Assembly (NCBI RefSeq): GCF_008727815.1
Contig: NZ_CP044230.1
Coordinates: 294,001-358,000, forward strand
Direction of reading: 5' to 3'
Source: Streptococcus sp. LPB0220
Lineage (GTDB): Bacteria; Bacillota; Bacilli; Lactobacillales; Streptococcaceae
Length of the DNA: 64,000 nucleotides
Program-made: the position numbers and the translations under genes
Shown: in pieces, positions 27,402-35,380 of the stretch
Layout: each line of letters begins with the position of its first letter
How positions within the stretch are numbered: the stretch's first letter is position 1
The notes under the pieces: model-generated
Database searches by the model: none
The model's input: the letters and a program-made list of their open reading frames with translations, nothing else
What the model was told of the DNA's origin: nothing

Positions 27402-30254
27402 GTGGCAAGATATTTAGTAGGTCCTTACAACAATAGTTGGAACTTTATGGATGCACTTGAAAAAGCGCAGGATGGGGATACCATCGAGTTTGAAAATGGG
27501 TATGTCTTTCAATGGCCGACAAATAAAGTGATTGAGATCGACAAAAACCTTCATTTCGTGGGGCATGTGGTCCCAAATCCAAATGGCAATGGGCGCATGT
27601 TTAACAACACGATTGAGGCTTCCTTCCGATTTGTAGAGGGAGCTCAGGTGACATTTGAAGATCTGTGGTTTAAAGTTGGTGGGAATTATACTACCTTGCT
27701 CTTATGGAATAGCTCAGATATCACCTGTAAACAGGTCTATTTTGAAGCAACCACTCCAACAAATAATGAATTTTTTATCTATATGGATACGCATTCGAAG
27801 TTGACACTGGAAGGAGTCGGGATGAAGGTTCCGGAAAAACACCAAAGTGCCATCGGTATGTCCGCTTCGGAATTGTCTATTCGCAATTCAACGATCTTTT
27901 CTAAGATTGATCTGTCAGAAGGATCTAAATTGACCTTAGAAAATGTCCATATTGAAAAATTTGGGAATAATACGATCCATGCCAAGGACTCAGAAGTGAT
28001 TGCAAAAAATTCAACGATTACAGGCGGGGATCTGGAAAAGGATTTTCCACCAGTTTGGTTGAGGAATGTCATCTGGGAGTCTGAAAACTGTAAAATTGAG
28101 CTACCTACCGGTACTGGGGTCTGTCTTGATAATAATGTTCAATTCAATTCGGATTCGGATCGTATAACCTCCATCAATTCATTCAATAGTATGATCCGAG
28201 CTCACCAGGCTACATTTACAGAATTTTTATGCGTCTATGAAGAGTCCTTTGCTTCCCTGACTGGAGAAACAACCTTCTTGAATGAGAATGCCGAAACCAT
28301 TTCATTTGGCGTTTTTGATGATGGTGTGCTGATGGCTGAGCATATGATTTGTCATAAGATTGCGGATCCTAATATACGGCTTCAAGGTGGAGCCTTTGCG
28401 AAGGTGGGCACCATGACCTATAAGCAAGGGGATGCGCGTGATCTGACCAAGGAAATTGAGGATGACTGTGATTATCTTGTCGGTAGAGAAGTGGCCAAGG
28501 GCAATGTGCAAGTCGTTCCTACGAGACAAGCGACGGATGCAACGGTGGCTCCAACCACCGCAAGAGACTCTGGACCAGAGAAGAAACAAGATGCTCTTCA
28601 AGAACTCAATAGCCTGATTGGTCTTGAAAAAGTCAAACATGAGATCAAGAAGATGATCAACATGGTGGAATTTAACAAGAAACGAATCGCCAGTGGCAAG
28701 GCTCCTGAAAAACAAACCCTTCATGCTGCCTTTATGGGAAATCCTGGTACAGGGAAAACGACTGTGGCCCGTCTGTTAGGACAAGTGCTCTTTGATGCAG
28801 GTGTTCTCTCAGGGGAGGAATTCCGTTTCGTGGAAGCAACGGAGTCCGATTTGATCTCTTCGAATATTGGAGGAACAGCTGAACAGACCCAAGCCCTGCT
28901 TGAAAAAGCGCGAGGAGGCATCCTCTTTATTGATGAAGCCTATAGCTTGGATAAAAAGGACAGCGGTGCGGACTTTGGGATCGAGGCGATCAATACCATC
29001 CTCAAATTTATGGAGGACAATCGTGACGACATCATGATTATCTTTGCCGGCTATACCAAGGAAATGGAGGAGTTCTTAAAGACCAATCCAGGCCTTCGTT
29101 CTCGGGTACCAAATAATTTCATCTTTGAAGATTTCACAGGAGATGAGATTGTCCAACTAGGTGAAATGATCCTGAGCAAAGGAGACTACAAACTCGAAGA
29201 CCGGGATTACTATGCGCGGCATGTTAAGCGGGCTTATGATGGCTCGCTAGATAAGAGCAATGGTCGCTGGATCCGTAACCTGGATGAGCAATTGACCAAG
29301 ACCATGGCAGATCGGGTGGTGGCCCAAGGTTCCGATGATATTGAGACCATCCTCAATAGCGATATCGATGCTGTTCTTAACCAAGGCAAGTATCAAGCAG
29401 GAGCCGACAAGGAAGAAGATGGGATGGCCGCCCTCAACCGTTTGGTTGGAATTGCTAAGGTGAAAGAGCAAGTCGAACAATTCGTAGCCATGGCTGAGTT
29501 CAATCAAAAACGAGCTGAACAAGGTGGCATCGTCGAAGACACGACCTTGCACTCCCTCTTTCTTGGAAATCCTGGTACAGGGAAGACCACCGTGGCCCGC
29601 ATTTTGGGCAATATCCTCTTCCAAAAAGGGGTTATTAAGCAGAAGAAATTCATCGAAGTATCGCGGAGCAATCTGGTTGGAGGCTACCAAGGTCAAACAG
29701 CCTTAAAGACGCGTGAAGTTTTGGAGAGTGCACTGGGTGGGGTCCTCTTTATCGATGAGGCCTACACGCTCTATACTGGTTCAAATGATGATTTTGGGAA
29801 GGAAGCTTTGGATGAAGTCCTCAAATTTATGGAGGACCACCGTCGTGATATCGTCATTATCTTTGCTGGCTATACCAGAGAGATGCATGACTTCTTGCAG
29901 GTCAATTCAGGTTTGCAAAGTCGGATCCCGACTACATTTGATTTTGAAGACTACAGCCCAAATGAGATCGTTGAGATCGGTCTGTTGGGATTGCGCAAGC
30001 AAGGCTACCAAGTCAATGAAGCTCTTTATGGAGAAATCGTCAGAAAAAATTATATGCGTGCCAATGACCATAGTAATGGTCGCTGGGTCCGCAATCTCAA
30101 TGAAAAACTCTTGCGCCAAGTATCGACGCGAGTAACCCGTGAAGGTAGTACGGATTACAATTCGATTTTGGATCAAGATTTAGAAGCCTTGAGGGAGAAT
30201 GGCAATACTGAACATCCCCATACGGTAGATGATCAAGGATATGTTCTTCCTTAA
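27402..30254 (+). CDS. Beta-helix protein with two CbxX/CfqX-type AAA+ domains
   Basis: A 950-residue cytoplasmic protein. Residues 1 to about 360 form a repetitive beta-rich region (NLHFVGHVV, QVTFEDLWF, SKLTLEGVG, SELSIRNSTI, SKLTLENVHI) typical of a right-handed parallel beta-helix. Two tandem AAA+ domains of the CbxX/SpoVK type follow: Walker A GNPGTGKT at 446-453 and 722-729, Walker B ILFIDEAYSL and VLFIDEAYTL, and arginine-finger regions PGLRSRVP and SGLQSRIP. The same AAA class includes EccA of mycobacterial ESX type VII systems. I chose GTG 27402, preceded by AGGAGAAG; the frame is open to 27312 but lacks a ribosome binding site there. It has its own promoter and terminator. Function unknown. 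Confidence 0.85.
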   Translation: MARYLVGPYNNSWNFMDALEKAQDGDTIEFENGYVFQWPTNKVIEIDKNLHFVGHVVPNPNGNGRMFNNTIEASFRFVEGAQVTFEDLWFKVGGNYTTLLLWNSSDITCKQVYFEATTPTNNEFFIYMDTHSKLTLEGVGMKVPEKHQSAIGMSASELSIRNSTIFSKIDLSEGSKLTLENVHIEKFGNNTIHAKDSEVIAKNSTITGGDLEKDFPPVWLRNVIWESENCKIELPTGTGVCLDNNVQFNSDSDRITSINSFNSMIRAHQATFTEFLCVYEESFASLTGETTFLNENAETISFGVFDDGVLMAEHMICHKIADPNIRLQGGAFAKVGTMTYKQGDARDLTKEIEDDCDYLVGREVAKGNVQVVPTRQATDATVAPTTARDSGPEKKQDALQELNSLIGLEKVKHEIKKMINMVEFNKKRIASGKAPEKQTLHAAFMGNPGTGKTTVARLLGQVLFDAGVLSGEEFRFVEATESDLISSNIGGTAEQTQALLEKARGGILFIDEAYSLDKKDSGADFGIEAINTILKFMEDNRDDIMIIFAGYTKEMEEFLKTNPGLRSRVPNNFIFEDFTGDEIVQLGEMILSKGDYKLEDRDYYARHVKRAYDGSLDKSNGRWIRNLDEQLTKTMADRVVAQGSDDIETILNSDIDAVLNQGKYQAGADKEEDGMAALNRLVGIAKVKEQVEQFVAMAEFNQKRAEQGGIVEDTTLHSLFLGNPGTGKTTVARILGNILFQKGVIKQKKFIEVSRSNLVGGYQGQTALKTREVLESALGGVLFIDEAYTLYTGSNDDFGKEALDEVLKFMEDHRRDIVIIFAGYTREMHDFLQVNSGLQSRIPTTFDFEDYSPNEIVEIGLLGLRKQGYQVNEALYGEIVRKNYMRANDHSNGRWVRNLNEKLLRQVSTRVTREGSTDYNSILDQDLEALRENGNTEHPHTVDDQGYVLP

Positions 30255-30269
30255 GCTAGAAGGAACAAG

Positions 30270-30301
30270 AAAAAGGATTCTGCAGGAGCGGAATCCTTTT
30301 T
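30270..30301 (+). terminator. Rho-independent terminator
   Basis: AAAAAGGATTC (30270-30280) pairs GAATCCTTTTT (30291-30301). Confidence 0.88.
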
Positions 30302-30312
30302 GCATGGACTTA

Positions 30313-30321
30313 TGGTATACT
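30313..30321 (+). promoter_or_regulatory. Extended -10 promoter of pepS
   Basis: TGGTATACT at 30313-30321, 35 bases before the pepS start codon. Confidence 0.55.
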
Positions 30322-30355
30322 AGGAGGAGATCATTCACTTATGAAGGAGAAAACA

Positions 30356-31597
30356 ATGGTTTTACCAAATTTTAAAGAAAACCTCGAAAAATACGCTAAA
30401 TTGTTAGTGGCGAACGGTATCAATGTGCAACCTGGGCATACCTTGGTCTTGAACATCGATGTGGAACAAAGAGAATTGGCCCACTTGATCGTGAAGGAAG
30501 CCTATGCTTTGGGTGCGCACGAAGTGATTGTCCAATGGGCCGATGACTTCACTACCCGGGAAAAATTCCTCCATGCACCGATGGATCGTTTGGACAATGT
30601 GCCAGACTATAAGATCGCGGAGATGAACTACCTCTTAGACCACAAGGCTAGTCGCTTGGGTGTGCGCTCGTCTGATCCAGGTGCCTTAAATGGTGTTGAT
30701 GCAGAGAAGCTTTCTGCCTCAGCTAAGGCTTTGGGCATGGCCATGAAACCAATGCGCATCGCTACTCAATCCAACAAGGTCAGCTGGACCGTTGCTGCAG
30801 CAGCAGGTTTAGAATGGGCGAAAAAGGTCTTCCCTAATGCGGCGAGCGATGAAGAAGCAGTGGATCTCCTGTGGGATCAAATCTTCAAGACATGCCGGGT
30901 CTATGAGGAAGATCCAGTCAAGGCTTGGGAAGAGCATGCTGCTATTCTCAAGAGCAAGGCAGATACACTGAATAAGGAACAATTCTCAGCTCTTCATTAC
31001 ACAGCCCCAGGGACTGATTTGACTCTTGGCTTGCCGAAAAACCACGTCTGGGAATCTGCCGGAGCCATCAATGCCCAAGGTGAAAGCTTCTTGCCAAACA
31101 TGCCGACAGAAGAGGTCTTCACAGCTCCTGACTTCCGTCGTGCTGAAGGTTATGTTACCTCTACAAAACCGCTTAGCTACAATGGGAACATCATCGAAGG
31201 CATCAAAGTGACCTTTGAAAATGGAGAAATCGTAGATATCACCGCAGAAAAAGGCGATCAAGTCATGAAAGATTTGGTCTTCAAAAACAAGGGAGCGCGT
31301 GCCTTGGGTGAATGTGCTCTCGTACCAGATCCAAGCCCAATTTCCCAATCAGGCATTACCTTCTTCAATACTCTCTTTGATGAAAATGCATCTAACCACT
31401 TGGCCATCGGGGCAGCCTATGCCACCAGCGTAGAAGGGGGCGCAGAATTCACAGAAGAAGAACTCGAAGCAGCCGGCCTTAACCGCTCAGATGTCCACGT
31501 CGACTTCATGATCGGCTCAAGCCAAATGAATATCGACGGCATCCGAGAAGACGGCACCCGCGTCCCAGTCTTCCGCAACGGAGATTGGGCAATATAG
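30356..31597 (+). CDS. pepS: Aminopeptidase PepS (M29 family)
   Basis: Cytoplasmic metallo-aminopeptidase of 413 residues that releases N-terminal (often Arg or aromatic) residues from peptides imported by oligopeptide transporters. The start MVLPNFKENLEKYAKLLV is typical of PepS, and the C-terminal half holds the conserved metal-binding positions of the thermophilic aminopeptidase family (VTFENGEIVDI; LGECALVPDPSPIS; HLAIGAAYA; HVDFMIGSS). I chose ATG 30356, six bases after AAGGAG; an ATG at 30341 in frame lacks a good site. Monocistronic with its own promoter; a repeat cluster follows instead of an immediate terminator. Confidence 0.95.
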   Translation: MVLPNFKENLEKYAKLLVANGINVQPGHTLVLNIDVEQRELAHLIVKEAYALGAHEVIVQWADDFTTREKFLHAPMDRLDNVPDYKIAEMNYLLDHKASRLGVRSSDPGALNGVDAEKLSASAKALGMAMKPMRIATQSNKVSWTVAAAAGLEWAKKVFPNAASDEEAVDLLWDQIFKTCRVYEEDPVKAWEEHAAILKSKADTLNKEQFSALHYTAPGTDLTLGLPKNHVWESAGAINAQGESFLPNMPTEEVFTAPDFRRAEGYVTSTKPLSYNGNIIEGIKVTFENGEIVDITAEKGDQVMKDLVFKNKGARALGECALVPDPSPISQSGITFFNTLFDENASNHLAIGAAYATSVEGGAEFTEEELEAAGLNRSDVHVDFMIGSSQMNIDGIREDGTRVPVFRNGDWAI

Positions 31598-31600
31598 GGA

Positions 31601-31715
31601 GCAGGACAGAAATCGGTAGACGCAGTCTCGATTTCGTAGTCCTGCCCCCACACAGTTGATTAGACTGGACGAAGAACCGAAAGGTTCGAGTACCGTCAAT
31701 CAACCACTGTGCTAA
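31601..31715 (+). repeat. Intergenic repeat element, copy 1
   Basis: About 115 bp starting right after pepS. It shares ordered blocks (GGACAGAAATCGGTA, GATTTCGT-GTCC, ACAGTTGA-TAG, CAACCACTG) with the inverse of 41471-41605, so both belong to one dispersed family of oral streptococcal intergenic repeats. The remaining spacer to 31911 holds further repeat debris: a hairpin AAGGTCC/GGACCTT (31783-31799) and CTCAAAACA/TGTTTTGAG near 31860-31880. Confidence 0.65.
31605..31635 (+). repeat. 31-bp direct repeat, first copy
   Basis: Begins GACAGAAATCGGTAGACGCA; identical over all 31 bases to 31718-31748, indicating a local duplication of the repeat head. Confidence 0.85.
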
Positions 31716-31717
31716 GA

Positions 31718-31748
31718 GACAGAAATCGGTAGACGCAGTCTCGATTTC
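31718..31748 (+). repeat. 31-bp direct repeat, second copy
   Basis: Identical to 31605-31635, 113 bases downstream. Confidence 0.85.
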
Positions 31749-31911
31749 TACCTCGCTTTTCGATTTTAAGGCTCGGGCAAAAAAGGTCCACAGGACCTTC
31801 TTAGTCCCCCCCACCCAGTTGATGAGGAAGGTCCTTGCTCCGCAATCCCTATCTACTACCTCAAAACAGTGTTTTGAGCCATCAACCCCTGTACCCAAAA
31901 AATAATAGAGT

Positions 31912-31948
31912 AAAAAGTATCCAACTGCTAAGAAGTTGGATACTTTTT
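31912..31948. terminator. Bidirectional-type terminator downstream of pepS repeats
   Basis: AAAAAGTATCCAACT (31912-31926) pairs AGTTGGATACTTTTT (31934-31948). Confidence 0.85.
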
Positions 31949-32023
31949 TGGTCAAAACTTGATCATCAAAGTAAAATCAGGTATGATGGATGGTATGTTC
32001 TTTCGTGAATAAGTAAGATAATT

Positions 32024-32052
32024 TTGACTGTATAAGAATAAAATAGTATAGA
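32024..32052 (+). promoter_or_regulatory. Candidate promoter of the DUF443 gene
   Basis: TTGACT (32024-32029), 17-base spacer, TATAGA (32047-32052). It is close to the ATG at 32068, giving a short leader, so the placement is uncertain. Confidence 0.4.
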
Positions 32053-32067
32053 AAGTAAGATCAATCT

Positions 32068-32733
32068 ATGTTTAAACCCGCAAAAATCGAGTATTTACCG
32101 AAAATGAATTTTCGCTATCGTTTGTTAAAAGTAGAGAATAAGTGGTATTTAATGGAAGTCGATCGGCCAATTATAACAAGTTATTTTCTCTCATGGTTTA
32201 CCTATTTTGTCCCTCATAAAGCTTATCAGCTGACAGAGGATGAAGTAGAAGCAATTGCTCCGAAAGTGCTTGAAAGAGATAAGAACATATTTTCTACTCA
32301 GACTAAAGCAGGGATTTCAGCTCTTGGTGCTGGTTCCTTAGCAGTTTTACTAGGCAGAGCTTTTCCGATAGAGGATTATTTATATTTTAGTTCCCATCTA
32401 CTCAATCTAGTGTTAATGATCCTTGTTCTATGTATTGTTATTGGGCTTCGTATTTGGCTGAGTACTAGGAAAATAGAGACGGTGATGATAGCTTCTAAGA
32501 AAGCTAAAAGAATCTATTGTCGCCCAGTAAAATTTAGGATAGTACTAAGAAATCTTTTATTTTTGATAGTTCCTTTGTTTTTGTCAAGTGCAATGATTTA
32601 CTCAGTTTTGAGTAAAATTAAACCAAATCTAATTGTTCATATGGGCCTATTTGTTACTTCATTTATGTATTTAGCATCAGCTATTTTAGGCTTATATGCT
32701 CCAGGCGATGATTTCAAAGCTAAAGTCAAGTAG
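32068..32733 (+). CDS. DUF443 membrane protein, candidate orphan T7SS immunity protein
   Basis: A 221-residue protein with the DUF443 head (KIEYLPKMNFRYRLLKVENK, YLMEVDRP, YFVPHKAYQLTEDEV) and then four to five membrane helices (from about residue 80, GISALGAGSLAVLL; LNLVLMILVLCIVIGL; NLLFLIVPLFLSSAMIYSV; LFVTSFMYLASAILGLY). In S. aureus the DUF443 protein TsaI protects against the membrane-depolarising T7SS toxin TspA. No toxin gene stands next to it here, so it would be an orphan immunity gene if the role is kept. AT-rich compared with pepS and def; followed by another multi-pass protein. Ribosome binding site is poor. Confidence 0.72.
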   Translation: MFKPAKIEYLPKMNFRYRLLKVENKWYLMEVDRPIITSYFLSWFTYFVPHKAYQLTEDEVEAIAPKVLERDKNIFSTQTKAGISALGAGSLAVLLGRAFPIEDYLYFSSHLLNLVLMILVLCIVIGLRIWLSTRKIETVMIASKKAKRIYCRPVKFRIVLRNLLFLIVPLFLSSAMIYSVLSKIKPNLIVHMGLFVTSFMYLASAILGLYAPGDDFKAKVK

Positions 32734-32816
32734 ATCCAGTCGAGTGAAACTCAGAAGTAAGATCAGCCTCTATCTACTTTTTGGCCTTAAAACAATTTCT
32801 TAGAAAGAAGCATGTA

Positions 32817-33821
32817 ATGAAAAATGAAAAGAACGTCGATATTGAGCAGGCTAACAAATTCTATTTCCAAAGTTTAGCCAATACACGCGCTTCATCGGCT
32901 ATGATGATCAATTCGTGGACAGGCGTATTTCTGTTCGCATTTGAAATCCTTTGCTTTTATTCGTATGATGTATCGAAAGGTATAAAACCATTTAGTCATT
33001 GGTTTTTTGATATCCTCGTCATCTATTGTCTTTACCATATTATTGCATTTTTCTTGCCGTTAATGGGGGCATTTATATATAGAAGACAAGTATTGTCAAC
33101 GACTCTACTCTTATTCACCTATGCAGGAATGTTTTTATCGCTCCAAGTCATGGGCTTACTCATCATTGTTTCTGCTCTGGCAAATAAGGAATTTGAGGTA
33201 GGTTTCCCGAAATATGGCTTCATCGTCATTCCTTTTCTTGTGATTTGTACCTTATTGGGCTTTATTTATCATTATTTTTGGCTTAAGAAGCAGTTAAAGA
33301 TTGGCTTTTCGCCAACTAGAACCCTGGGGAATTATTTCGCAAAATCAAGTAGTTATAGTAGCAATGCCCTAACGATCATCTTCGTTTGCTTCATGATAGG
33401 AGCGACCCTTACTGGCTATTTTGGAGTAGTGCTGGGAGTATCCGTAAGCATATTATTCAGCTATGCCTTCACTCAGTTGCTGACAGAAGTGGGTTACCTC
33501 TTGTATTTGAAAACAAAAAGCAAGGAATACTGGGAGGATGAACCTGAGGATAATCCGACGTTGTGGGATTTACTATGGGATTGGTTGAAAGGCTTCAGTT
33601 TGAAGAAAGCTAAAATTCGCATACCACTAGAAATATTATTTTTTGTATTAATAATTGAATTACTTGATCATTTAGGATATAATGGCTCGAGTCCAGCACG
33701 ACCAATTTTATTAGTGTGGATTGTCAGAATGCTTACCTTGGGGCTCGTCTTGGATTTCTTTATTAGCCTGGCGCGTGCCATTATGCGTAAGTTTTCAAAG
33801 AAAAAGCAAGGCAAAAAATAA
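32817..33821 (+). CDS. Multi-pass membrane protein of unknown function
   Basis: A 334-residue protein with about seven to eight hydrophobic segments (SWTGVFLFAFEILCFY; ILVIYCLYHIIAFFLPLMG; LLLFTYAGMFLSLQVMGLLI; FIVIPFLVICTLLGFIYHYF; ALTIIFVCFMIGATLTGYF; and more) and a Lys-rich tail. I do not recognise a family. I chose ATG 32817, as the frame upstream to 32781 has no ribosome binding site; AGAAAGAAG lies a few bases before the ATG. It follows the DUF443 gene by 83 bases with no terminator between, so they may be one unit, and a joint role in membrane protection is possible but only inferred. Confidence 0.7.
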   Translation: MKNEKNVDIEQANKFYFQSLANTRASSAMMINSWTGVFLFAFEILCFYSYDVSKGIKPFSHWFFDILVIYCLYHIIAFFLPLMGAFIYRRQVLSTTLLLFTYAGMFLSLQVMGLLIIVSALANKEFEVGFPKYGFIVIPFLVICTLLGFIYHYFWLKKQLKIGFSPTRTLGNYFAKSSSYSSNALTIIFVCFMIGATLTGYFGVVLGVSVSILFSYAFTQLLTEVGYLLYLKTKSKEYWEDEPEDNPTLWDLLWDWLKGFSLKKAKIRIPLEILFFVLIIELLDHLGYNGSSPARPILLVWIVRMLTLGLVLDFFISLARAIMRKFSKKKQGKK

Positions 33822-33823
33822 CA

Positions 33824-33865
33824 AAAAAATACCTAACCGAGAGTATTCTCAGTTAGGTATTTTTG
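33824..33865. terminator. Bidirectional terminator between the membrane protein gene and def
   Basis: AAAAATACCTAAC and GTTAGGTATTTTT pair around an inner GAG/CTC; both strands carry A/T tracts. Serves the two convergent genes. Confidence 0.87.
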
Positions 33866-33874
33866 TCGGTTACG

Positions 33875-34489
33875 CTATTCTAAAATCAAGAGTCCTTCTT
33901 TGATTTCAAATGGGTTGTTTGGATTGATGCGGTCATAGAACATGATGCCGTTAGTGTGGTCGATTTCATGTTGAACGACGATGGAGTTGTAGCCTTTGAG
34001 TTTGATGCGTTTCTTTTCACCGTCTTTTGTGAAATACTCCACGGTCACGCGGGCATGGCGAACCACATAGCCTGGGACGTTGCGGTCTACTGAGAGACAG
34101 CCTTCCCCGTCGCCAAGAGCTGCATCTTGAACAGAATGGGCGACAACCTTTGGATTGTACATGACTTCTTGAAGGCTATAGGCTTCTTTTGGTGGGTTGC
34201 CATCGGCATCTTCTGGATTGGGAACCAAAACAGCGATGATTCGTTTAGAGATATCCAGCTGAGGGGCAGCGAGTCCCACTCCTCCACGGAGGCCAAGTTT
34301 TTCAGCCATAACAGGGTCTTGAGAATAGTGCAAGAATTGCATCATTTTTTCACCCAGGATAATTTCCTGATCAGACAAAGGGAAGGTCACATCTTCTGCA
34401 ACAGCTCGAAGTGTTGGATTTCCTTCGCGGATAATGTCATCCATATCAATCAAATGGGACGCTCTTGTAACTTTTTCAATTGCTTTCAT
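33875..34489 (-). CDS. def: Peptide deformylase, type 2
   Basis: Metalloenzyme that removes the formyl group from nascent N-termini. All three motifs are present: GVGLAAPQ (70-77), EGCLS (129-133, metal ligand Cys131) and QHEIDHTNG with HEIDH at 174-178. At 204 residues, with insertions, it is the type 2 form of Gram-positives. Convergent with the membrane protein gene, and 60 bases downstream of the Crp/Fnr regulator gene on the same strand. Confidence 0.97.
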   Translation of the reverse strand: MKAIEKVTRASHLIDMDDIIREGNPTLRAVAEDVTFPLSDQEIILGEKMMQFLHYSQDPVMAEKLGLRGGVGLAAPQLDISKRIIAVLVPNPEDADGNPPKEAYSLQEVMYNPKVVAHSVQDAALGDGEGCLSVDRNVPGYVVRHARVTVEYFTKDGEKKRIKLKGYNSIVVQHEIDHTNGIMFYDRINPNNPFEIKEGLLILE

Positions 34490-34549
34490 CGTTTTACTCT
34501 CACTTTCTTTCTACCCTCCATGATAACACAAAAGAGCCTAAAATTAAAG

Positions 34550-35236
34550 TTATCTGTCGATGGTTTCCGCATGTTTGATGGACAAATCACTCATCATTTT
34601 GGGATCTAAAATCGTATAGACTCGCCCTTCTCTTTGGACTAACCCCTCTTCGATCATCTGCTTGATGACGCGGTTAAGGTGGCGGTAGCTGATCCCAAAA
34701 CGCAGGGCCAGCTGATTCATCTTGGGTTTGAGGGTCCCATTTTCATCGCAATGTTCCAGAAAATGCGTAGCGAGGCGTTCCTTGACCGAATAATGAAAGT
34801 TGGCAGGAGCCAAATAGTTGATCTGGTGCAATTTCTCAGCCAAGGTCTTGGCCGTAGAGCGCAAAAAGGTTGGATCAAGCAGGAGGCGTTTCTTAAAGTG
34901 CTGGGCTGGGAGCTGGACGACTAGCGAGTCCTGGTCTGCAATGACCGATGTAATACAGACCCGATCGAGCAGGAGCTCAATCTCTCCTAAGAGTCCAGGT
35001 TTTTCTTGGATTTCAAGGATGGTGTCACTGCCGTTTTCAAGACTGTGAACGATCTTGAGCCGGCCTTTGAGAAAATAAGGAATGACATCTTGCTCAGAAC
35101 CCTGGCGGCAGATATAATCTCCAGCCTGGTAGAGAACGAGGTCCAGCTGGCTGAGGCAGTCGCCCGGAAAGATCTGGTCCAATTGGTAGTCTGTGATGAT
35201 TTCCTTGAGTCTGGTAGATGGGGAAATTTTTTTCAT
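34550..35236 (-). CDS. Crp/Fnr-family transcription regulator
   Basis: A 228-residue regulator: N-terminal cyclic-nucleotide-binding-type beta-roll (about 20-120; GDYICRQGSEQDVIPYFLKG, GLLGEIELLLDR), long dimer helix, and C-terminal winged HTH (about 165-215; NQLALRFGISYRHLNRVIK, EGLVQREG). The Arg/Ser pair needed for cAMP is not evident and no Fnr cysteine cluster is present, so its effector is unknown. It is divergent from two MFS transporter genes, the usual arrangement for a local regulator. A perfect palindrome (35253-35266) lies 17 bases upstream of its start codon. Similar to the YeiL type by its HTH, tentatively. Confidence 0.88.
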   Translation of the reverse strand: MKKISPSTRLKEIITDYQLDQIFPGDCLSQLDLVLYQAGDYICRQGSEQDVIPYFLKGRLKIVHSLENGSDTILEIQEKPGLLGEIELLLDRVCITSVIADQDSLVVQLPAQHFKKRLLLDPTFLRSTAKTLAEKLHQINYLAPANFHYSVKERLATHFLEHCDENGTLKPKMNQLALRFGISYRHLNRVIKQMIEEGLVQREGRVYTILDPKMMSDLSIKHAETIDR

Positions 35237-35252
35237 CTCAATCTCCTAAAAT

Positions 35253-35266
35253 AGGACAAATGTCCT
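35253..35266. promoter_or_regulatory. Palindromic operator candidate in the regulator/MFS divergent region
   Basis: AGGACA-AA-TGTCCT, a perfect inverted repeat of two six-base arms. It overlaps the expected regulator promoter and lies about 115 bases before the first MFS gene. A possible -10 (TATACT) for the MFS side is at 35289-35294. Confidence 0.5.
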
Positions 35267-35380
35267 GTTTTTCTATTTCTAAATTGATTATACTAGGATT
35301 CTATTAAAAATACTAGTTTGAATCTTTTCTGAAAAAACCAGTAAAATCAAATGTTACCAGTAAAGTGTAGGAAATAAACA

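Noticed and set aside
31417..31955. Minus-strand ORFs across the pepS end and the repeat cluster
   Set aside because: They run over dispersed repeat sequence and have no start signals; low-complexity translation.
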